NCBI RefSeq assembly: GCF_000819805.1
Contig: NZ_CDCE01000020.1
Location: 203,162 to 267,161, forward strand
Origin: Aeromonas diversa CDC 2478-85
Lineage (GTDB): Bacteria; Pseudomonadota; Gammaproteobacteria; Enterobacterales; Aeromonadaceae
Direction of reading: 5' to 3'
DNA length: 64,000 bases
Shown: positions 16,590 through 25,421 of the stretch, in pieces
How positions within the stretch are numbered: position 1 is the first letter of the stretch
How the letters are laid out: every line of letters starts with the position of its first letter
Notes under the pieces: generated by a model
The model's database searches: none
What the model was told of the DNA's origin: nothing
Seen by the model: the letters and a program-made list of their open reading frames with translations, nothing else
Position numbers and translations under genes: made by a program

Positions 16590-18703
16590 TCAGTTAAACA
16601 GCCCCTTGAGCAGCTTGTCGGCGGCGTCCTTGATGGCCGGATCGCCCTTGTCTCCCATCAACTTGTTGAGTCCGCGCTCGGCCTCCTTGCGCGCCTTCTC
16701 CTCCAGCAGTTTGTTGTTTTGCAGCAGCGCCTTGAGATCGAGGGCGTAGCTGGGCTGACTCCAGGTGCCGGCGATACGCACCGGTATGGTCACATCCGCG
16801 AGCTCGTCCAGGTCGCGCCCCCCCTGTCCCTTGCTGGTGCCGACCACTGAGGTGTTGAAGAGGAAATCGAGCCCCTCGCTCACCAGATCGGTCTCACCGC
16901 TGCCGTGCACCCGCAGAGCCGGTGCGAAGAGCTGGATGTCGTTGCTGCGTGCTTTGCCGCCCCCGAGCCGGGCGCTGGCGGTGAGGGCGCTGAAGTCGGT
17001 CTTGCGCTCCTCCTTCACATATTCGGCGCGTTGGCCCTTGAGGGTCGCCTTGGCCTCGCGGATCATCTCGGGCAGGTTGACCCCGTGCAGGGCACCATCC
17101 TCCACCTTGAGGTGAGCCTGCCCCGCGATGCCGCGGCGCAAGGCGGCCTGGGAGAGACCATGCCCCTGCACCGCCAGGCTCAGGCTGGTGCGCCCCGACA
17201 GCAGATCGCTCTGGGCCAGTCGTTGCAGCAGGGGGCGGATCTGCAGATCCTGCCCCTGGGCATTGAGGCGATAGGCGGCGGGCACCTGGCGGGCGTCGAG
17301 CTGGCCGCTGGCACTCAGGCTCCCCTGATCGAAGCCGCTCTTAAAGCTCTTGAGGGTGAGCAGCCCCTTGTCCAGCGTCAGGGCGATCTCGGGCTGGGTC
17401 AGGGTGAGACCAGAGTGGCTGAGCCCCTCGAGCCTCAGGTGCCCGTCGAGATTGAGCGCCTTGAGGGCCGAGAGATCCGGCTCATCCTGAGCCAGTGTGG
17501 GTGGCTGCGCGCCCAGCGGGGCCTTGCCTGCCGTGCTCTCCTGGGCCGCCGGTGGGGCATGGGTGAGCCACTCATCGAGATTGACGGCTCCCCCTTCCAG
17601 GTTGAAGCGCAGCAGCGGGGTCGCTAACAGGGTGAGTGAGGCCTCTCCCCCCAGCGTCAGGTCGCCACTCTGTGCCTTGAGGGCGGTGAGCGTGAGCAGA
17701 TGCGCCGTGCTGTCCAGGGCGAGATCGCCGCCGAGATCCAGTGTCAGAGGGGAGCGGGGGAGCCCGGCGCCCTCCAGCGTTGCGGTCAGTTGGCTCTGGG
17801 CGAGGCGCAGTCGCTGCAGCCCGCTATCCGCCGAGAGGGTGGTGGTCAGCCGCAGGTCAGCCTGGCGAACCCCGTCCCCCCCTTGAGGGTCAGGGTCAGG
17901 GGAGAGGGGGTGGTCAGAGCGAGACTCTCGGCGTCGAGGGTGAATGCCTCAATCTTGAGCGGGCCGCGATTCAGACTCCCCTCCACCGAGAGGCGGCGCA
18001 GCGCCGTGTCGGCGAGCGCGTGGCCGGGGCGAAGCTCGCTCTGGCCGGTGAGGCGATACTGCCCCTCCTGCTCCTTGGCAAAGAGCCGCCAGGTGAGGGG
18101 CATCCACCCCTCGCCATCGGCACCGCCCAGGGTGAGGTCGAGCTCATCGATGGCGAGGCGGCGACCGCTGCGCTGATCGATGAGCAGGGCGCTGGCCTGC
18201 TCAAGGGCGATGCCGCCGAGCTGGATCTGCCAGCGGGTGGCACCGTCGTCGGTACCTGCCTTGGTCTGACTGATGCCTGCATCCGTCGGGGGCACCGGGT
18301 CTTCTGCGGGGGGGCTCTGGGTCATCCCCTCCAGATTGTTGCGACCGTCCTTGCGGGTCTCCAGTAACAGGTGAGCCCCTTGCAGGCTGATTTCGCCTAT
18401 CTCGAGCCGGCGTGATAACAAGGGGAGCAGGGCGACCGAGGCGCTGGCGTGCTCGAGGCGGATGAGATCCGGCTCGGAAAATCCGGTCGGATTGCTCAAG
18501 GCGACCCGCTCCAGTGTGAGTCCGAGGCTGGGCCAGAAGCGCCAACCAATAGCGCCCTCCAGCCTGAGTTCACGCCCTGTGCTCTGACGAACCTTGTCGA
18601 TCAACAGGGGTTTGAACTGTTCTGTGTCTATGGTGGCAAGCAGAGCGCCGCCGGCCAGCAGGGCGAGCAGCAGGCTGAGGGGCAGGATGAGCAGCTTCTT
18701 CAT
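16590..18703 (-). pseudogene. asmA: AsmA family protein, split by a frameshift in a G7 tract
   Basis: The first part (18703 to stop 17846) has a signal anchor (MKKLLILPLSLLLALLAGG) and the AsmA N-terminal region (WRFWPSLGLTLERVALSNP). After AAG-GGGGGGG at 17882-17876 it shifts frame and ends in LTCG. Adding one G to the tract restores a continuous frame to 16590 (about 704 residues), which ends with the AsmA C-terminal domain (DGALHGVNLPEMIREAKA). AsmA-like proteins bridge the envelope and take part in phospholipid transport or outer-membrane assembly. Whether the break is sequencing error, a fixed mutation or slippage-based phase variation cannot be told from one sequence. Confidence 0.85.
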
Positions 18704-18864
18704 GACTGGCTCCATGGTCTGGGTATCGTTCAGACTATAACATGGCTGAGGGAGGCGCTTGGGCCACCCGGTTGCCCCTGCGATCGATGCTGACGGGGGC
18801 TGCCGGTCGCAGGGGTGCCATGTTAGGCTCTGGAGTCAGTTGGAGAGTGAAAGGAGAGGTGAGG

Positions 18865-19152
18865 ATGCGTATCAGCCTGTTGGTGGTGTCGGCCCTGCTG
18901 GTCGGTTGTAGTCCGGCCACGGATCGTGAGGCGGACATGGCGCGCCTGTTGGAGATCTGTCAGCAGCAGGCCCTGCCCAATACCCTGGCGGCGGGCGAGA
19001 AGAGCGACCCGGAGCGGCTTGCCGACGAGCGTGAACGGATCGAGGCCCGCTTCGCCGATGAAGACAACCGGGCCTGGCTCGAGACTCAGCACAGGGACAG
19101 CGAGCTGGAGCAGACCTGCCTCGAAGAGACCCTGATGCGGTTGGAAAAGTAA
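18865..19152 (+). CDS. Small lipoprotein of unknown function
   Basis: 95 residues. A short signal peptide ends in the lipobox LLVGC (MRISLLVVSALLVGCSP), then comes a charged helical domain rich in Glu/Arg with two further cysteines (EICQQQ and EQTCLEE) that could form a disulfide. The ribosome site is GAGGTGAGG before 18865. I do not recognise the family. It is divergent from asmA and convergent with the YnhF-like gene. Confidence 0.75.
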   Translation: MRISLLVVSALLVGCSPATDREADMARLLEICQQQALPNTLAAGEKSDPERLADERERIEARFADEDNRAWLETQHRDSELEQTCLEETLMRLEK

Positions 19153-19178
19153 AGAAAGAGCCCGCCAGTGGCGGGCTC
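19152..19178 (-). terminator. Terminator of the YnhF-like gene
   Basis: On the minus strand AGCCCGCC and GGCGGGCT pair over ACT and are followed by CTTTCTTTACTTTT. It sits just after the 28-residue gene and borders the stop of the opposing lipoprotein gene. Confidence 0.65.
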
Positions 19179-19183
19179 AGGGC

Positions 19184-19270
19184 TCAGGCAAAGATCAGGG
19201 TACACAGGGCGATGATCATCACCAGGGCCCCGCTGGTGGTCAGGGTGGCCAGCTTCAATTCGGTACTCAT
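19184..19270 (-). CDS. ynhF: YnhF family small membrane protein (28 residues)
   Basis: ATG at 19270 with a strong AAGGAG six bases upstream starts a 28-residue peptide MSTELKLATLTTSGALVMII... that ends in LCTLIFA. Its opening (MSTELK) and single hydrophobic helix match my recollection of E. coli YnhF (29 residues, MSTDLK...). E. coli YnhF is a small inner-membrane protein of unclear function. The good ribosome site, the following terminator and the family match support a real gene. Confidence 0.75.
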   Translation of the reverse strand: MSTELKLATLTTSGALVMIIALCTLIFA

Positions 19271-19372
19271 CGACGGCTCCTTCTTAAATGAGTCATATGG
19301 ACCTCGTCAATCTAGCGCATTTTCCCCTATGCCTCTGTGAGCTGGCGCCAATCCTCGATCTTGGATCCATCT

Positions 19373-19573
19373 TCAGTGATGAATTTGCCAGAGGATCTCC
19401 TGAAACAGCGCCCCCGAGGCGACCATCACAATGGCTGGTAGCAGCCACCCCAGCAGGGATATCTGCTTGCCCCTGGCCCTGGGAAGCGCTCGCTCGGGGC
19501 GGGGGCCTGCGGCCTGTTTGATTCGGCGTTCGAAGCGTTCCAGACGCAGCAGCAGATCTTCTTCATGGCTCAT
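19373..19573 (-). CDS. Hypothetical small membrane protein
   Basis: 66 residues. A charged N-terminal half (EEDLLLRLERFERRIKQA) precedes one hydrophobic segment near the C terminus (LLGWLLPAIVMVASGALF). AAGAGA lies upstream of the start. I do not recognise the family; the layout suggests a single-pass inner-membrane protein with a cytoplasmic coiled N terminus. It is moderately supported because codon use matches its neighbours. Confidence 0.55.
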   Translation of the reverse strand: MSHEEDLLLRLERFERRIKQAAGPRPERALPRARGKQISLLGWLLPAIVMVASGALFQEILWQIHH

Positions 19574-19775
19574 GATCTCTTCCCCCCTCGTTCTTTCTAC
19601 TGGGCTAATGCAAGGGGTTTGCCAGAAACGGAAAGCGCGTGGTGACGCCTTCTGGGCGAAGAAGAGCCGCGCGTTCTATGCAAATTGCAAAGCAGCCGGG
19701 GAGTCTTGTTGAAAAATGAGAGCTCAGTGGAGCTGTCGCGCTATGCTGGGCTCATGCCACTGACAGGAGAGAGAG

Positions 19776-20477
19776 ATGCGAGCCTTGGTGACCGGTTGTG
19801 GTCGACGATTGGGATTCTATCTTTGCCAGCGACTGCTCGAGGCCGGCTGGCAGGTGGTGGGCAGCTATCGCAGCGAGCGGCCCGAGCTGGCGCTGCTGCG
19901 AGAGGCGGGGGCCGAGCTGTGGCTGGCTGACTTCACCCGTCTGGAGGAGGTTGAGCAGTTGGCGCAGGCGGTCGCACCGGCTGGGCTGGACCTGCTCATT
20001 CACAATGCCTCCGGCTTCGAGAACGGGTCGCCGGATCCGGCCGAAGAGGCGCGCCAGTTCGAGCGTTTCTTCCGGGTGCACATGCAGGCCCCCCATCTGC
20101 TCAACCGCCTGCTGGGCGAGTCCCTGGCCAGGAGTGGGCGCGGGCTCATCGTCCACATCACCGACATCTATATCCACTCCCCGCCCCCCGAGCTGGCCGC
20201 CTATGTGGCGACCAAGGCGGGGGCCCACGCCATTGCCATGAGTGCCGCCCGTGAGCTGGCCCCCGGGGTGCGGGTCAATACCATAGAGCCGGGACCCATC
20301 CTGTTTCTCGACGAGCATGGGGAAGCATGGCGGCAGGAGGTGCTGTCACGCACCCCCCTCGCCAAAGAGGGGGGGCTGGCCCCCATCTGGCAGGCCATAG
20401 AGATGCTGATCACCAACGACTACATGACGGGTGCCAGCCTGAGGGTGGACGGGGGGCGCGCTCTGGCCCGGATCTAG
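19776..20477 (+). CDS. folM: Dihydromonapterin reductase FolM (SDR family)
   Basis: 233 residues. It is a short-chain dehydrogenase with an unusual N-terminal cofactor motif TGCGRRLGFYL, typical of FolM/PTR1-type pteridine reductases, NAS (IHNASGF), YVATKAGAHA (Tyr-x3-Lys) and the tail DYMTGASLRVDGGRAL. It reduces dihydromonapterin to tetrahydromonapterin and can act on dihydrofolate. GACAGGAGAG precedes the start. It converges on a FolK-like gene with a 4-bp overlap of stops, placing two pterin enzymes side by side. Confidence 0.87.
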   Translation: MRALVTGCGRRLGFYLCQRLLEAGWQVVGSYRSERPELALLREAGAELWLADFTRLEEVEQLAQAVAPAGLDLLIHNASGFENGSPDPAEEARQFERFFRVHMQAPHLLNRLLGESLARSGRGLIVHITDIYIHSPPPELAAYVATKAGAHAIAMSAARELAPGVRVNTIEPGPILFLDEHGEAWRQEVLSRTPLAKEGGLAPIWQAIEMLITNDYMTGASLRVDGGRALARI

Positions 20478-20938
20478 TGAAGGGGGTGTGCCAACTGGCA
20501 GGGGCGCATGCCGATTTGCATCCCCAGAGTGGAGAGCGAGATCTTGCCCGGGGGATCCACCGCCTCGCCACACAGTTCGGCCAGCAAGGCTTCCAGGTAG
20601 CTGTCGACCCGGGCGGCGCTGAAGTCGCCATGGGGGTGGCTGGCCAGGATGTCGATATCGAGGGGACGGTCTTTGACCTTGCAGAGGGGATCGCTGCGAT
20701 CCCGCCCGTGTGCCTGCTCCATCGCCACGAACCGCCCCTTGAGCTCGTGGTTGGAGAGGGGGCTCTCCACCACGAACAGGCAGTTGAGAAAGTCGTGGCG
20801 GCTGGTGATCCCCACCGGCGTGGTCTGGATCACCGAGCTCAGCGAAAGCTGTCCAAACTGGGTGACCAGCTCATCGATGGCCAGGCTGACGTGGTGATGG
20901 GGCTCCATATTGGAGCCAATGCTGCACAGGTAGTACAT
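20474..20938 (-). CDS. FolK-like pterin pyrophosphokinase paralogue
   Basis: 154 residues. It has the HPPK fold marks: N-terminal LCSIGSNMEP (GSN), DFLNCLFVVE (N-x-vv.v), the HGRDRSDP segment and KDRPLDIDIL (Mg-binding Asp pair). HPPK transfers pyrophosphate from ATP to 6-hydroxymethyl-dihydropterin in folate synthesis. The usual folK sits beside pcnB elsewhere in related genomes, so this may be a second copy with a pterin role tied to folM. The C-terminal third is less typical. AAGGAGGAG precedes the start. Confidence 0.75.
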   Translation of the reverse strand: MYYLCSIGSNMEPHHHVSLAIDELVTQFGQLSLSSVIQTTPVGITSRHDFLNCLFVVESPLSNHELKGRFVAMEQAHGRDRSDPLCKVKDRPLDIDILASHPHGDFSAARVDSYLEALLAELCGEAVDPPGKISLSTLGMQIGMRPCQLAHPLH

Positions 20939-21023
20939 GCCTCCTCCTTGGCATAGTGGCCGGGATGAATCCCGGCCTTCGAGGAGAGGCTAGCGCATCG
21001 TGTGAGCGATTGCTCGTTTTACC

Positions 21024-21998
21024 TCAACACGCCTGGGCGGTACTGAGCGGTTCGGCGCGCAGGAAGTAGTGGCGGTTGGGGGCCTGAGCGAGGACGCCCT
21101 CGCCCAGTAGCTGGGCAAACAGGCGATCGACCTCTTCCATCGGCAGGCCTAGGTGAGCGGAGACCTGACGCTTGCTCGGGCGCAGGCTGCCCTCCATCAG
21201 GGCCGAGCGCAGGGCGGCCAGATGGGGAGAGGCGGGCTCAGGGGGTGTTCTGCCGTCGCTCTGAGGCGTGGTTTGGCCGCGGGAAAAGGTGCGCCGAAAG
21301 CGTTGTTCCTCGCCGATCAGCCCGACGAAGAAGGCGCCGAAGACGTCGAGCAGTATCGAGAGGAAGCAGACCAGCAGGAACTGCACCTGCCCCACCGCCA
21401 GCCCCATCCCCTCCGACAGGCTCTGGATCAGCCCCATCATGGCCGACTGGCGGTCGGTGGGGATCTGGTCGCGCTCCTGGCGCAAGGCATCCTGCTGCAG
21501 GCGCAACCGGCTGTTCTCCTGTTGCAGCCGGCTCACCCCGCTCGAGATGCGCTGCATGTCGATGTACTTCTTGGCGGCCTCTTCGTTGAGGCGGATCTGC
21601 CGCTCTATGCTGGCGATCTGCTGGTCGAAACGGGCCAGCTCACGCTGATGGCGCGCCTCCTGACTCATCAGGGTGTTGGTCGCGCTGTTGATGCCGCCTA
21701 TGCTTCCCCCGACCGAGATGGCCGCCAGGATGGCGTAGAAGATCAGGGCCCAGGCCGAGCCGCTCACGTCGCGGCGGGCACGGCGTTCACCGTACTCATA
21801 CCAGACATAGAACTTGCCCAGTTCGAAGATGATGGCGAGCCCTCCAAACAGCATCTGCATCACCGGCTCCTCGTGGAGCGAGAGAAAGAGCAGCAGGGAG
21901 AAGACGATGGAGGCGGCGATGGCGGCACCGGTGAAGCTGTAGACGGTGGCCAGGGCGAACCAGCCCTTGGGATAGCGGATGAACGGCTCGGTAGTCAT
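21024..21998 (-). CDS. Membrane protein with central coiled coil and C-terminal wHTH-like domain
   Basis: 324 residues. Four hydrophobic segments are visible (around 15-42, 47-63, 82-103 and 205-230). A charged coiled coil (~112-180, Arg/Gln/Glu-rich, with IASIERQIRLNEEAAKKY) separates the third and fourth. The C-terminal ~60 residues (RPSKRQVSAHLGLPMEEVDRLF) look like a small DNA-binding winged helix as in DNA-translocase or replication-initiator tails. I do not recognise the family. The mix of membrane anchor and DNA-binding-like tail is unusual; a sensor or conjugation/phage-derived protein are options. Confidence 0.65.
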   Translation of the reverse strand: MTTEPFIRYPKGWFALATVYSFTGAAIAASIVFSLLLFLSLHEEPVMQMLFGGLAIIFELGKFYVWYEYGERRARRDVSGSAWALIFYAILAAISVGGSIGGINSATNTLMSQEARHQRELARFDQQIASIERQIRLNEEAAKKYIDMQRISSGVSRLQQENSRLRLQQDALRQERDQIPTDRQSAMMGLIQSLSEGMGLAVGQVQFLLVCFLSILLDVFGAFFVGLIGEEQRFRRTFSRGQTTPQSDGRTPPEPASPHLAALRSALMEGSLRPSKRQVSAHLGLPMEEVDRLFAQLLGEGVLAQAPNRHYFLRAEPLSTAQAC

Positions 21999-22167
21999 GG
22001 GACGGTATCGGGATGGAGAAAGGGGGCGATTATAGTGGCGTCAGGCGGCGAGAGAAGGGGGAGTGGCGCCAAGCGCCGACTATTTGATCAGCCTCGGGGG
22101 GATCGTTGCTTTTGTGGTCGCAGGGGCTATCCTGTCACCCCTCGATTGTGCGGAGGCTGGCTCGAAC

Positions 22168-23583
22168 ATGTTCAAGGTGGGTAACAAGTTTCAACCCCGC
22201 TCCCTGTTAACCCTGGTGTTGACCGGTTATCTGCTGGTGCTGTTGCCGCTGATCCTGATGATCTGGCACGACTACAACACCCTGACGCGGATCAGTCAGC
22301 GGGTGGAAGAGGGGTCGGTCCGCATGGTGCAGGATACCCGGCGCGCGATCCGCCTGACCGCCCTGAGCGAGGAGCTCGAGCGTACCCTGCGCCGCTTCGC
22401 GGTGCTCGAGGATGAGAGCCTGCTCGGCCGCTATCGGGAACAGCTGACGACCTATCTTGCCCTGTTTGACGAGCACAAGGCAGGGGTGCCGGCCCCCGAG
22501 GCGTACCGCGAGCTGGACGCGGATCTCGCCTGGCTGCAGCAGCTGGAAGGGCTCGAGCAGGCCAGGGAGCATGCCGACAGCCCGCGTTTTCTCGAGTTGC
22601 ATCGCCACCATGAGGCACTGGAGGAGGCGACCAATGCCTGGGTCGATACCATGGTCAATGACGCCAAGGCGCGCATCACCCGGCTGCAACGGGAGCTGTG
22701 GTGGGTCTCCGGGGTGGTGGGGGTGCTCACCCTGCTGGCGGCGCTGCTGTTTACCTATCTCATCATCCACCCCATGCGTCAGCTGGAGAGCCGTATCCTG
22801 AGCCTGGGCGCCGGCATCGAGCCGGAGCGTACCCCGGTGGAAGGGCCCGCCGAGCTGGTGCTGCTCGGCGAGCGGCTGACCTGGTTGCACGACAAGTTGC
22901 AGGAGCTGGAGCAGCAGAAGTACCGCTTCCTGCGCCACGTCTCCCACGAACTCAAGACCCCCCTGGCCTGTCTGAGAGAGGGGGCCGATCTCCTCGGCGA
23001 GGGGGTGGTGGGTCCGCTCACCGGGGATCAGAAAGAGGTCTGTGGCCTGCTCTCGGACAATAGTCGTCGCCTGCAGAGCCTGATCGAGCGGCTGCTCGAC
23101 TTTAACCGCTTGAGCCAGCAGGAGTCGTTTACCCTGAGCACTCTGCCCCTGGCCCCGATCATGGCCTCCTTGCTCGACACCTATCGGCTGCCCCTCGAAA
23201 GCAAGCGGATGCGGGTCGAGCTGCCCCCCCTCTCGCTCTGCGTGCGGGGAGAGCCCTATCGCCTCGGCCTCATCCTCGATAATCTCTTCTCCAATGCGGT
23301 GAGTTACGGGCGCGATGGGGGAACCATCTGGCTGCGTGCCCGTCAGGAGGGCGAGCGGGTGGTGATCGACGTCGCCAATCAGGGGACTCCTATCGATGAG
23401 CAGGAGCGGGCTCGCATCTTCGAGCCCTTCGAGCAGGGTTCGTCGCGGCGCCACGGGCTGCTCAAGGGGTCGGGGATCGGCCTCTCCATCGCCCTGGAGT
23501 CGGCCCGCAGCCTGGGGGGAGAGCTCACCATAGTGGAGGATGAGATGGCCGATGTTTGTTTTCGTTTGACCCTGGATGCGTGA
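22168..23583 (+). CDS. glrK: Sensor histidine kinase GlrK (QseE)
   Basis: 471 residues, close to E. coli GlrK. N-terminal helix (LVLTGYLLVLLPLILMIW), a ~150-residue periplasmic helical domain, second helix (VSGVVGVLTLLAALLFTYLII), HAMP, phospho-acceptor His in RFLRHVSHELKTPLA, and ATPase boxes N (LDNLFSNAVSYG), G1 and G2 (GSGIGLSIA). It heads the glrK-qseG-glrR operon, which in enterobacteria responds to envelope stress and activates glmY through sigma-54. Start 22168 is taken from family length; a CGGAGG lies 11 bases upstream. Confidence 0.9.
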   Translation: MFKVGNKFQPRSLLTLVLTGYLLVLLPLILMIWHDYNTLTRISQRVEEGSVRMVQDTRRAIRLTALSEELERTLRRFAVLEDESLLGRYREQLTTYLALFDEHKAGVPAPEAYRELDADLAWLQQLEGLEQAREHADSPRFLELHRHHEALEEATNAWVDTMVNDAKARITRLQRELWWVSGVVGVLTLLAALLFTYLIIHPMRQLESRILSLGAGIEPERTPVEGPAELVLLGERLTWLHDKLQELEQQKYRFLRHVSHELKTPLACLREGADLLGEGVVGPLTGDQKEVCGLLSDNSRRLQSLIERLLDFNRLSQQESFTLSTLPLAPIMASLLDTYRLPLESKRMRVELPPLSLCVRGEPYRLGLILDNLFSNAVSYGRDGGTIWLRARQEGERVVIDVANQGTPIDEQERARIFEPFEQGSSRRHGLLKGSGIGLSIALESARSLGGELTIVEDEMADVCFRLTLDA

Positions 23584-24091
23584 CAAGAACATGAGATACG
23601 CGATCGTTTTATGTGCCATGGCGATGGGGGGCTGCTCCATGCTGGGCAGCGTCAATACCGAGCCCACTCCGGCCGTGATGGCCCAGCGCCAGGCCGATTC
23701 GCTCCATCAGCTGCAGCTGCGGATGCAGTACAGCAACTGGCTGCTGGGCAGCCATCCCCAGCAGCGGGAGCAGGAGCGCCGGCGCCTGCGAGGGCAGGGC
23801 TCTCTGGCCAACCGGCTCAATCTGGCCATGGTCAACAGCCATCCCGATGAGCCGCTGGCCCGCCGCAATGAGGCGCTGGCCACCATGGAGCGACTGCTGC
23901 CCGAGACCGGGCTCGACGAGCAGGCCTACCTGCGTACCTGGCTGCTGCTCTCGCGCAGCCGTCCCGAGGAGGCGGGGCAGGAGGCCGAGGTCGCCCGGCT
24001 CAAGTCCAGGGTCCGGGCCCTGGAGGAGAAGATCGCCAAGCTGTCGGCCATCGACGAACAGATCAATTCCCGTAAACAGGGAAAGGGGTAA
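23576..24091 (+). CDS. qseG: QseG-like lipoprotein of the GlrK/GlrR system
   Basis: 171 residues from the ATG that overlaps the glrK stop; a second ATG at 23591 is equally possible. The lipobox is AMGGC. The mature part is helical and ends with a coiled coil (EVARLKSRVRALEEKIAKL). In E. coli QseG (YfhG) is an outer-membrane lipoprotein that contacts GlrK and tunes its activity. Here the identification rests mainly on position between kinase and regulator plus lipoprotein nature, since sequence conservation is low. Confidence 0.75.
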   Translation: MRDKNMRYAIVLCAMAMGGCSMLGSVNTEPTPAVMAQRQADSLHQLQLRMQYSNWLLGSHPQQREQERRRLRGQGSLANRLNLAMVNSHPDEPLARRNEALATMERLLPETGLDEQAYLRTWLLLSRSRPEEAGQEAEVARLKSRVRALEEKIAKLSAIDEQINSRKQGKG

Positions 24092-24096
24092 GACCC

Positions 24097-25377
24097 ATGG
24101 CAAAGGGACGCATTCTGCTGGTCGACGACGATCAGAGCCTGCTCAAGCTGCTCACCCTGCGTCTGCGCGGTGAGGGCTATGAGGTCATTGCCGCCGAGAG
24201 CGGGGAGCAAGCCATCATGGCCCTGCGCCAGCAGAGGCCGGATCTGGTGCTCACCGATCTGCGCATGGAGGGGATGGACGGTCTGAGCCTGTTTGAACGC
24301 ATCCAGGGGGAGTGGCTGGGGATGCCGGTCATCATCATGACGGCCCATGGCACCATCCCGGACGCCATCACGGCGACCCGCTCCGGCGTGTTTAGCTTCC
24401 TCACCAAGCCCATCGACAAGCAGATGCTGCTGCAAACCCTGGAGCAGGCGCTCAGCATCACGGCGCCCGTGGTGGTCGACGAGCTGGAGAGCCAGTTCCC
24501 GACCCGCAGCTCGCGCATGCAGCAGAGCCTGCAACAGGCGCGCAGCGTGGCGGCGATGGAGGTGAACGTCCTCATCACCGGTCCCTCGGGCTGTGGCAAG
24601 AGCCGGCTCGCCGAGGCGCTGCATCGGGGGAGCCCGCGTCGCGCGCATCCCTTCCTGGCCATCAACTGCGCCGCCACCCCGTTCGCCGAGCTGGAAGAGG
24701 CGCTGTTTGGTCACCCAGGGGCGCCCGGCCTCTTCGAGCAGGCCCAGGGCGGCACCCTCTGTCTCGACGAGATCGGCGATCTCTCCGCCTCGTTGCAGGC
24801 CAAGTTGCTGCGGGTGATGGGGGAGCCGGGTGCGGCGGACCGGGTGCGGGTCATCGGCACCACCCACAGGGATCTGGTCAAGGGGATGGAGGAGGGGACC
24901 TTTCGCGAGGATCTCTACTACCGCCTCAACGTCGCCAATGTCACGCTCCCCCCGCTCGAGGAGCGCAGCGAGGATATCCCCCTGTTGGCGCGGCTGGCGC
25001 TTGATCGGGTGCGGCTGCGTCAGGAGGGGGTGGCCGTCGGCTTTGCCCCCGAGGCGCTGGCCCTGCTGGCCAAGGCCTCCTGGCCGGGTAACGTGCGCCA
25101 GCTCTGCAACCTGGTGGAGCGGCTCGCCGCCCTCTGCCCGAGCCCGGTGATCGGGGCCGCCATGGTGGAGTCGGCCCTGTCCGGCGCCGAGGTGGCCGTC
25201 CCCTCGTTCAATGACGCCAGGGCAGAGTTCGAGAAGGAGTATCTGATCCGGCTGCTGCGGATCACCGAGGGGAACGTGACCCTGGCCGCCAGCATGGCCG
25301 AGCGCAATCGCACCGACTTCTACAAGCTGCTCAGTCGCCACAACATAGAGGCGGCCCACTTCAAGCCGAAGGGGTAG
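24097..25377 (+). CDS. glrR: Response regulator GlrR (QseF) lacking the GAFTGA loop
   Basis: 426 residues. Receiver domain with phospho-acceptor D54 (VLTDLRMEGMDG), AAA+ domain with Walker A GPSGCGKS (162-169) and Walker B LCLDEIGDL, arginine-finger segment FREDLYYRLNV, and a Fis-type helix-turn-helix at the end. In sigma-54 activators a loop carrying GAFTGA follows LFGH; here residues 202-213 read ALFGHPGAPGLF, so the loop is shortened and the motif is gone. As GAFTGA contacts sigma-54, this protein may not activate sigma-54 promoters in the classical way. It follows qseG by five bases. Confidence 0.9.
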   Translation: MAKGRILLVDDDQSLLKLLTLRLRGEGYEVIAAESGEQAIMALRQQRPDLVLTDLRMEGMDGLSLFERIQGEWLGMPVIIMTAHGTIPDAITATRSGVFSFLTKPIDKQMLLQTLEQALSITAPVVVDELESQFPTRSSRMQQSLQQARSVAAMEVNVLITGPSGCGKSRLAEALHRGSPRRAHPFLAINCAATPFAELEEALFGHPGAPGLFEQAQGGTLCLDEIGDLSASLQAKLLRVMGEPGAADRVRVIGTTHRDLVKGMEEGTFREDLYYRLNVANVTLPPLEERSEDIPLLARLALDRVRLRQEGVAVGFAPEALALLAKASWPGNVRQLCNLVERLAALCPSPVIGAAMVESALSGAEVAVPSFNDARAEFEKEYLIRLLRITEGNVTLAASMAERNRTDFYKLLSRHNIEAAHFKPKG

Positions 25378-25382
25378 CAAAC

Positions 25383-25409
25383 GATGAGGGGTGACCTTGG
25401 TCACCCCTC
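25383..25409. terminator. Bidirectional terminator between glrR and a DUF1097 gene
   Basis: GAGGGGTGACC and GGTCACCCCTC pair over TT and are followed by TTTC. It lies between convergent genes and can serve both. Confidence 0.7.
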
Positions 25410-25421
25410 TTTCATTGCCCC

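Noticed and set aside
17846-17890. Programmed frameshift as the normal way to make AsmA
   Set aside because: The tract is a plain G7 without the slippery heptamer and stimulatory structure expected, and AsmA is a single frame in relatives I know; mutation or phase variation fits better.
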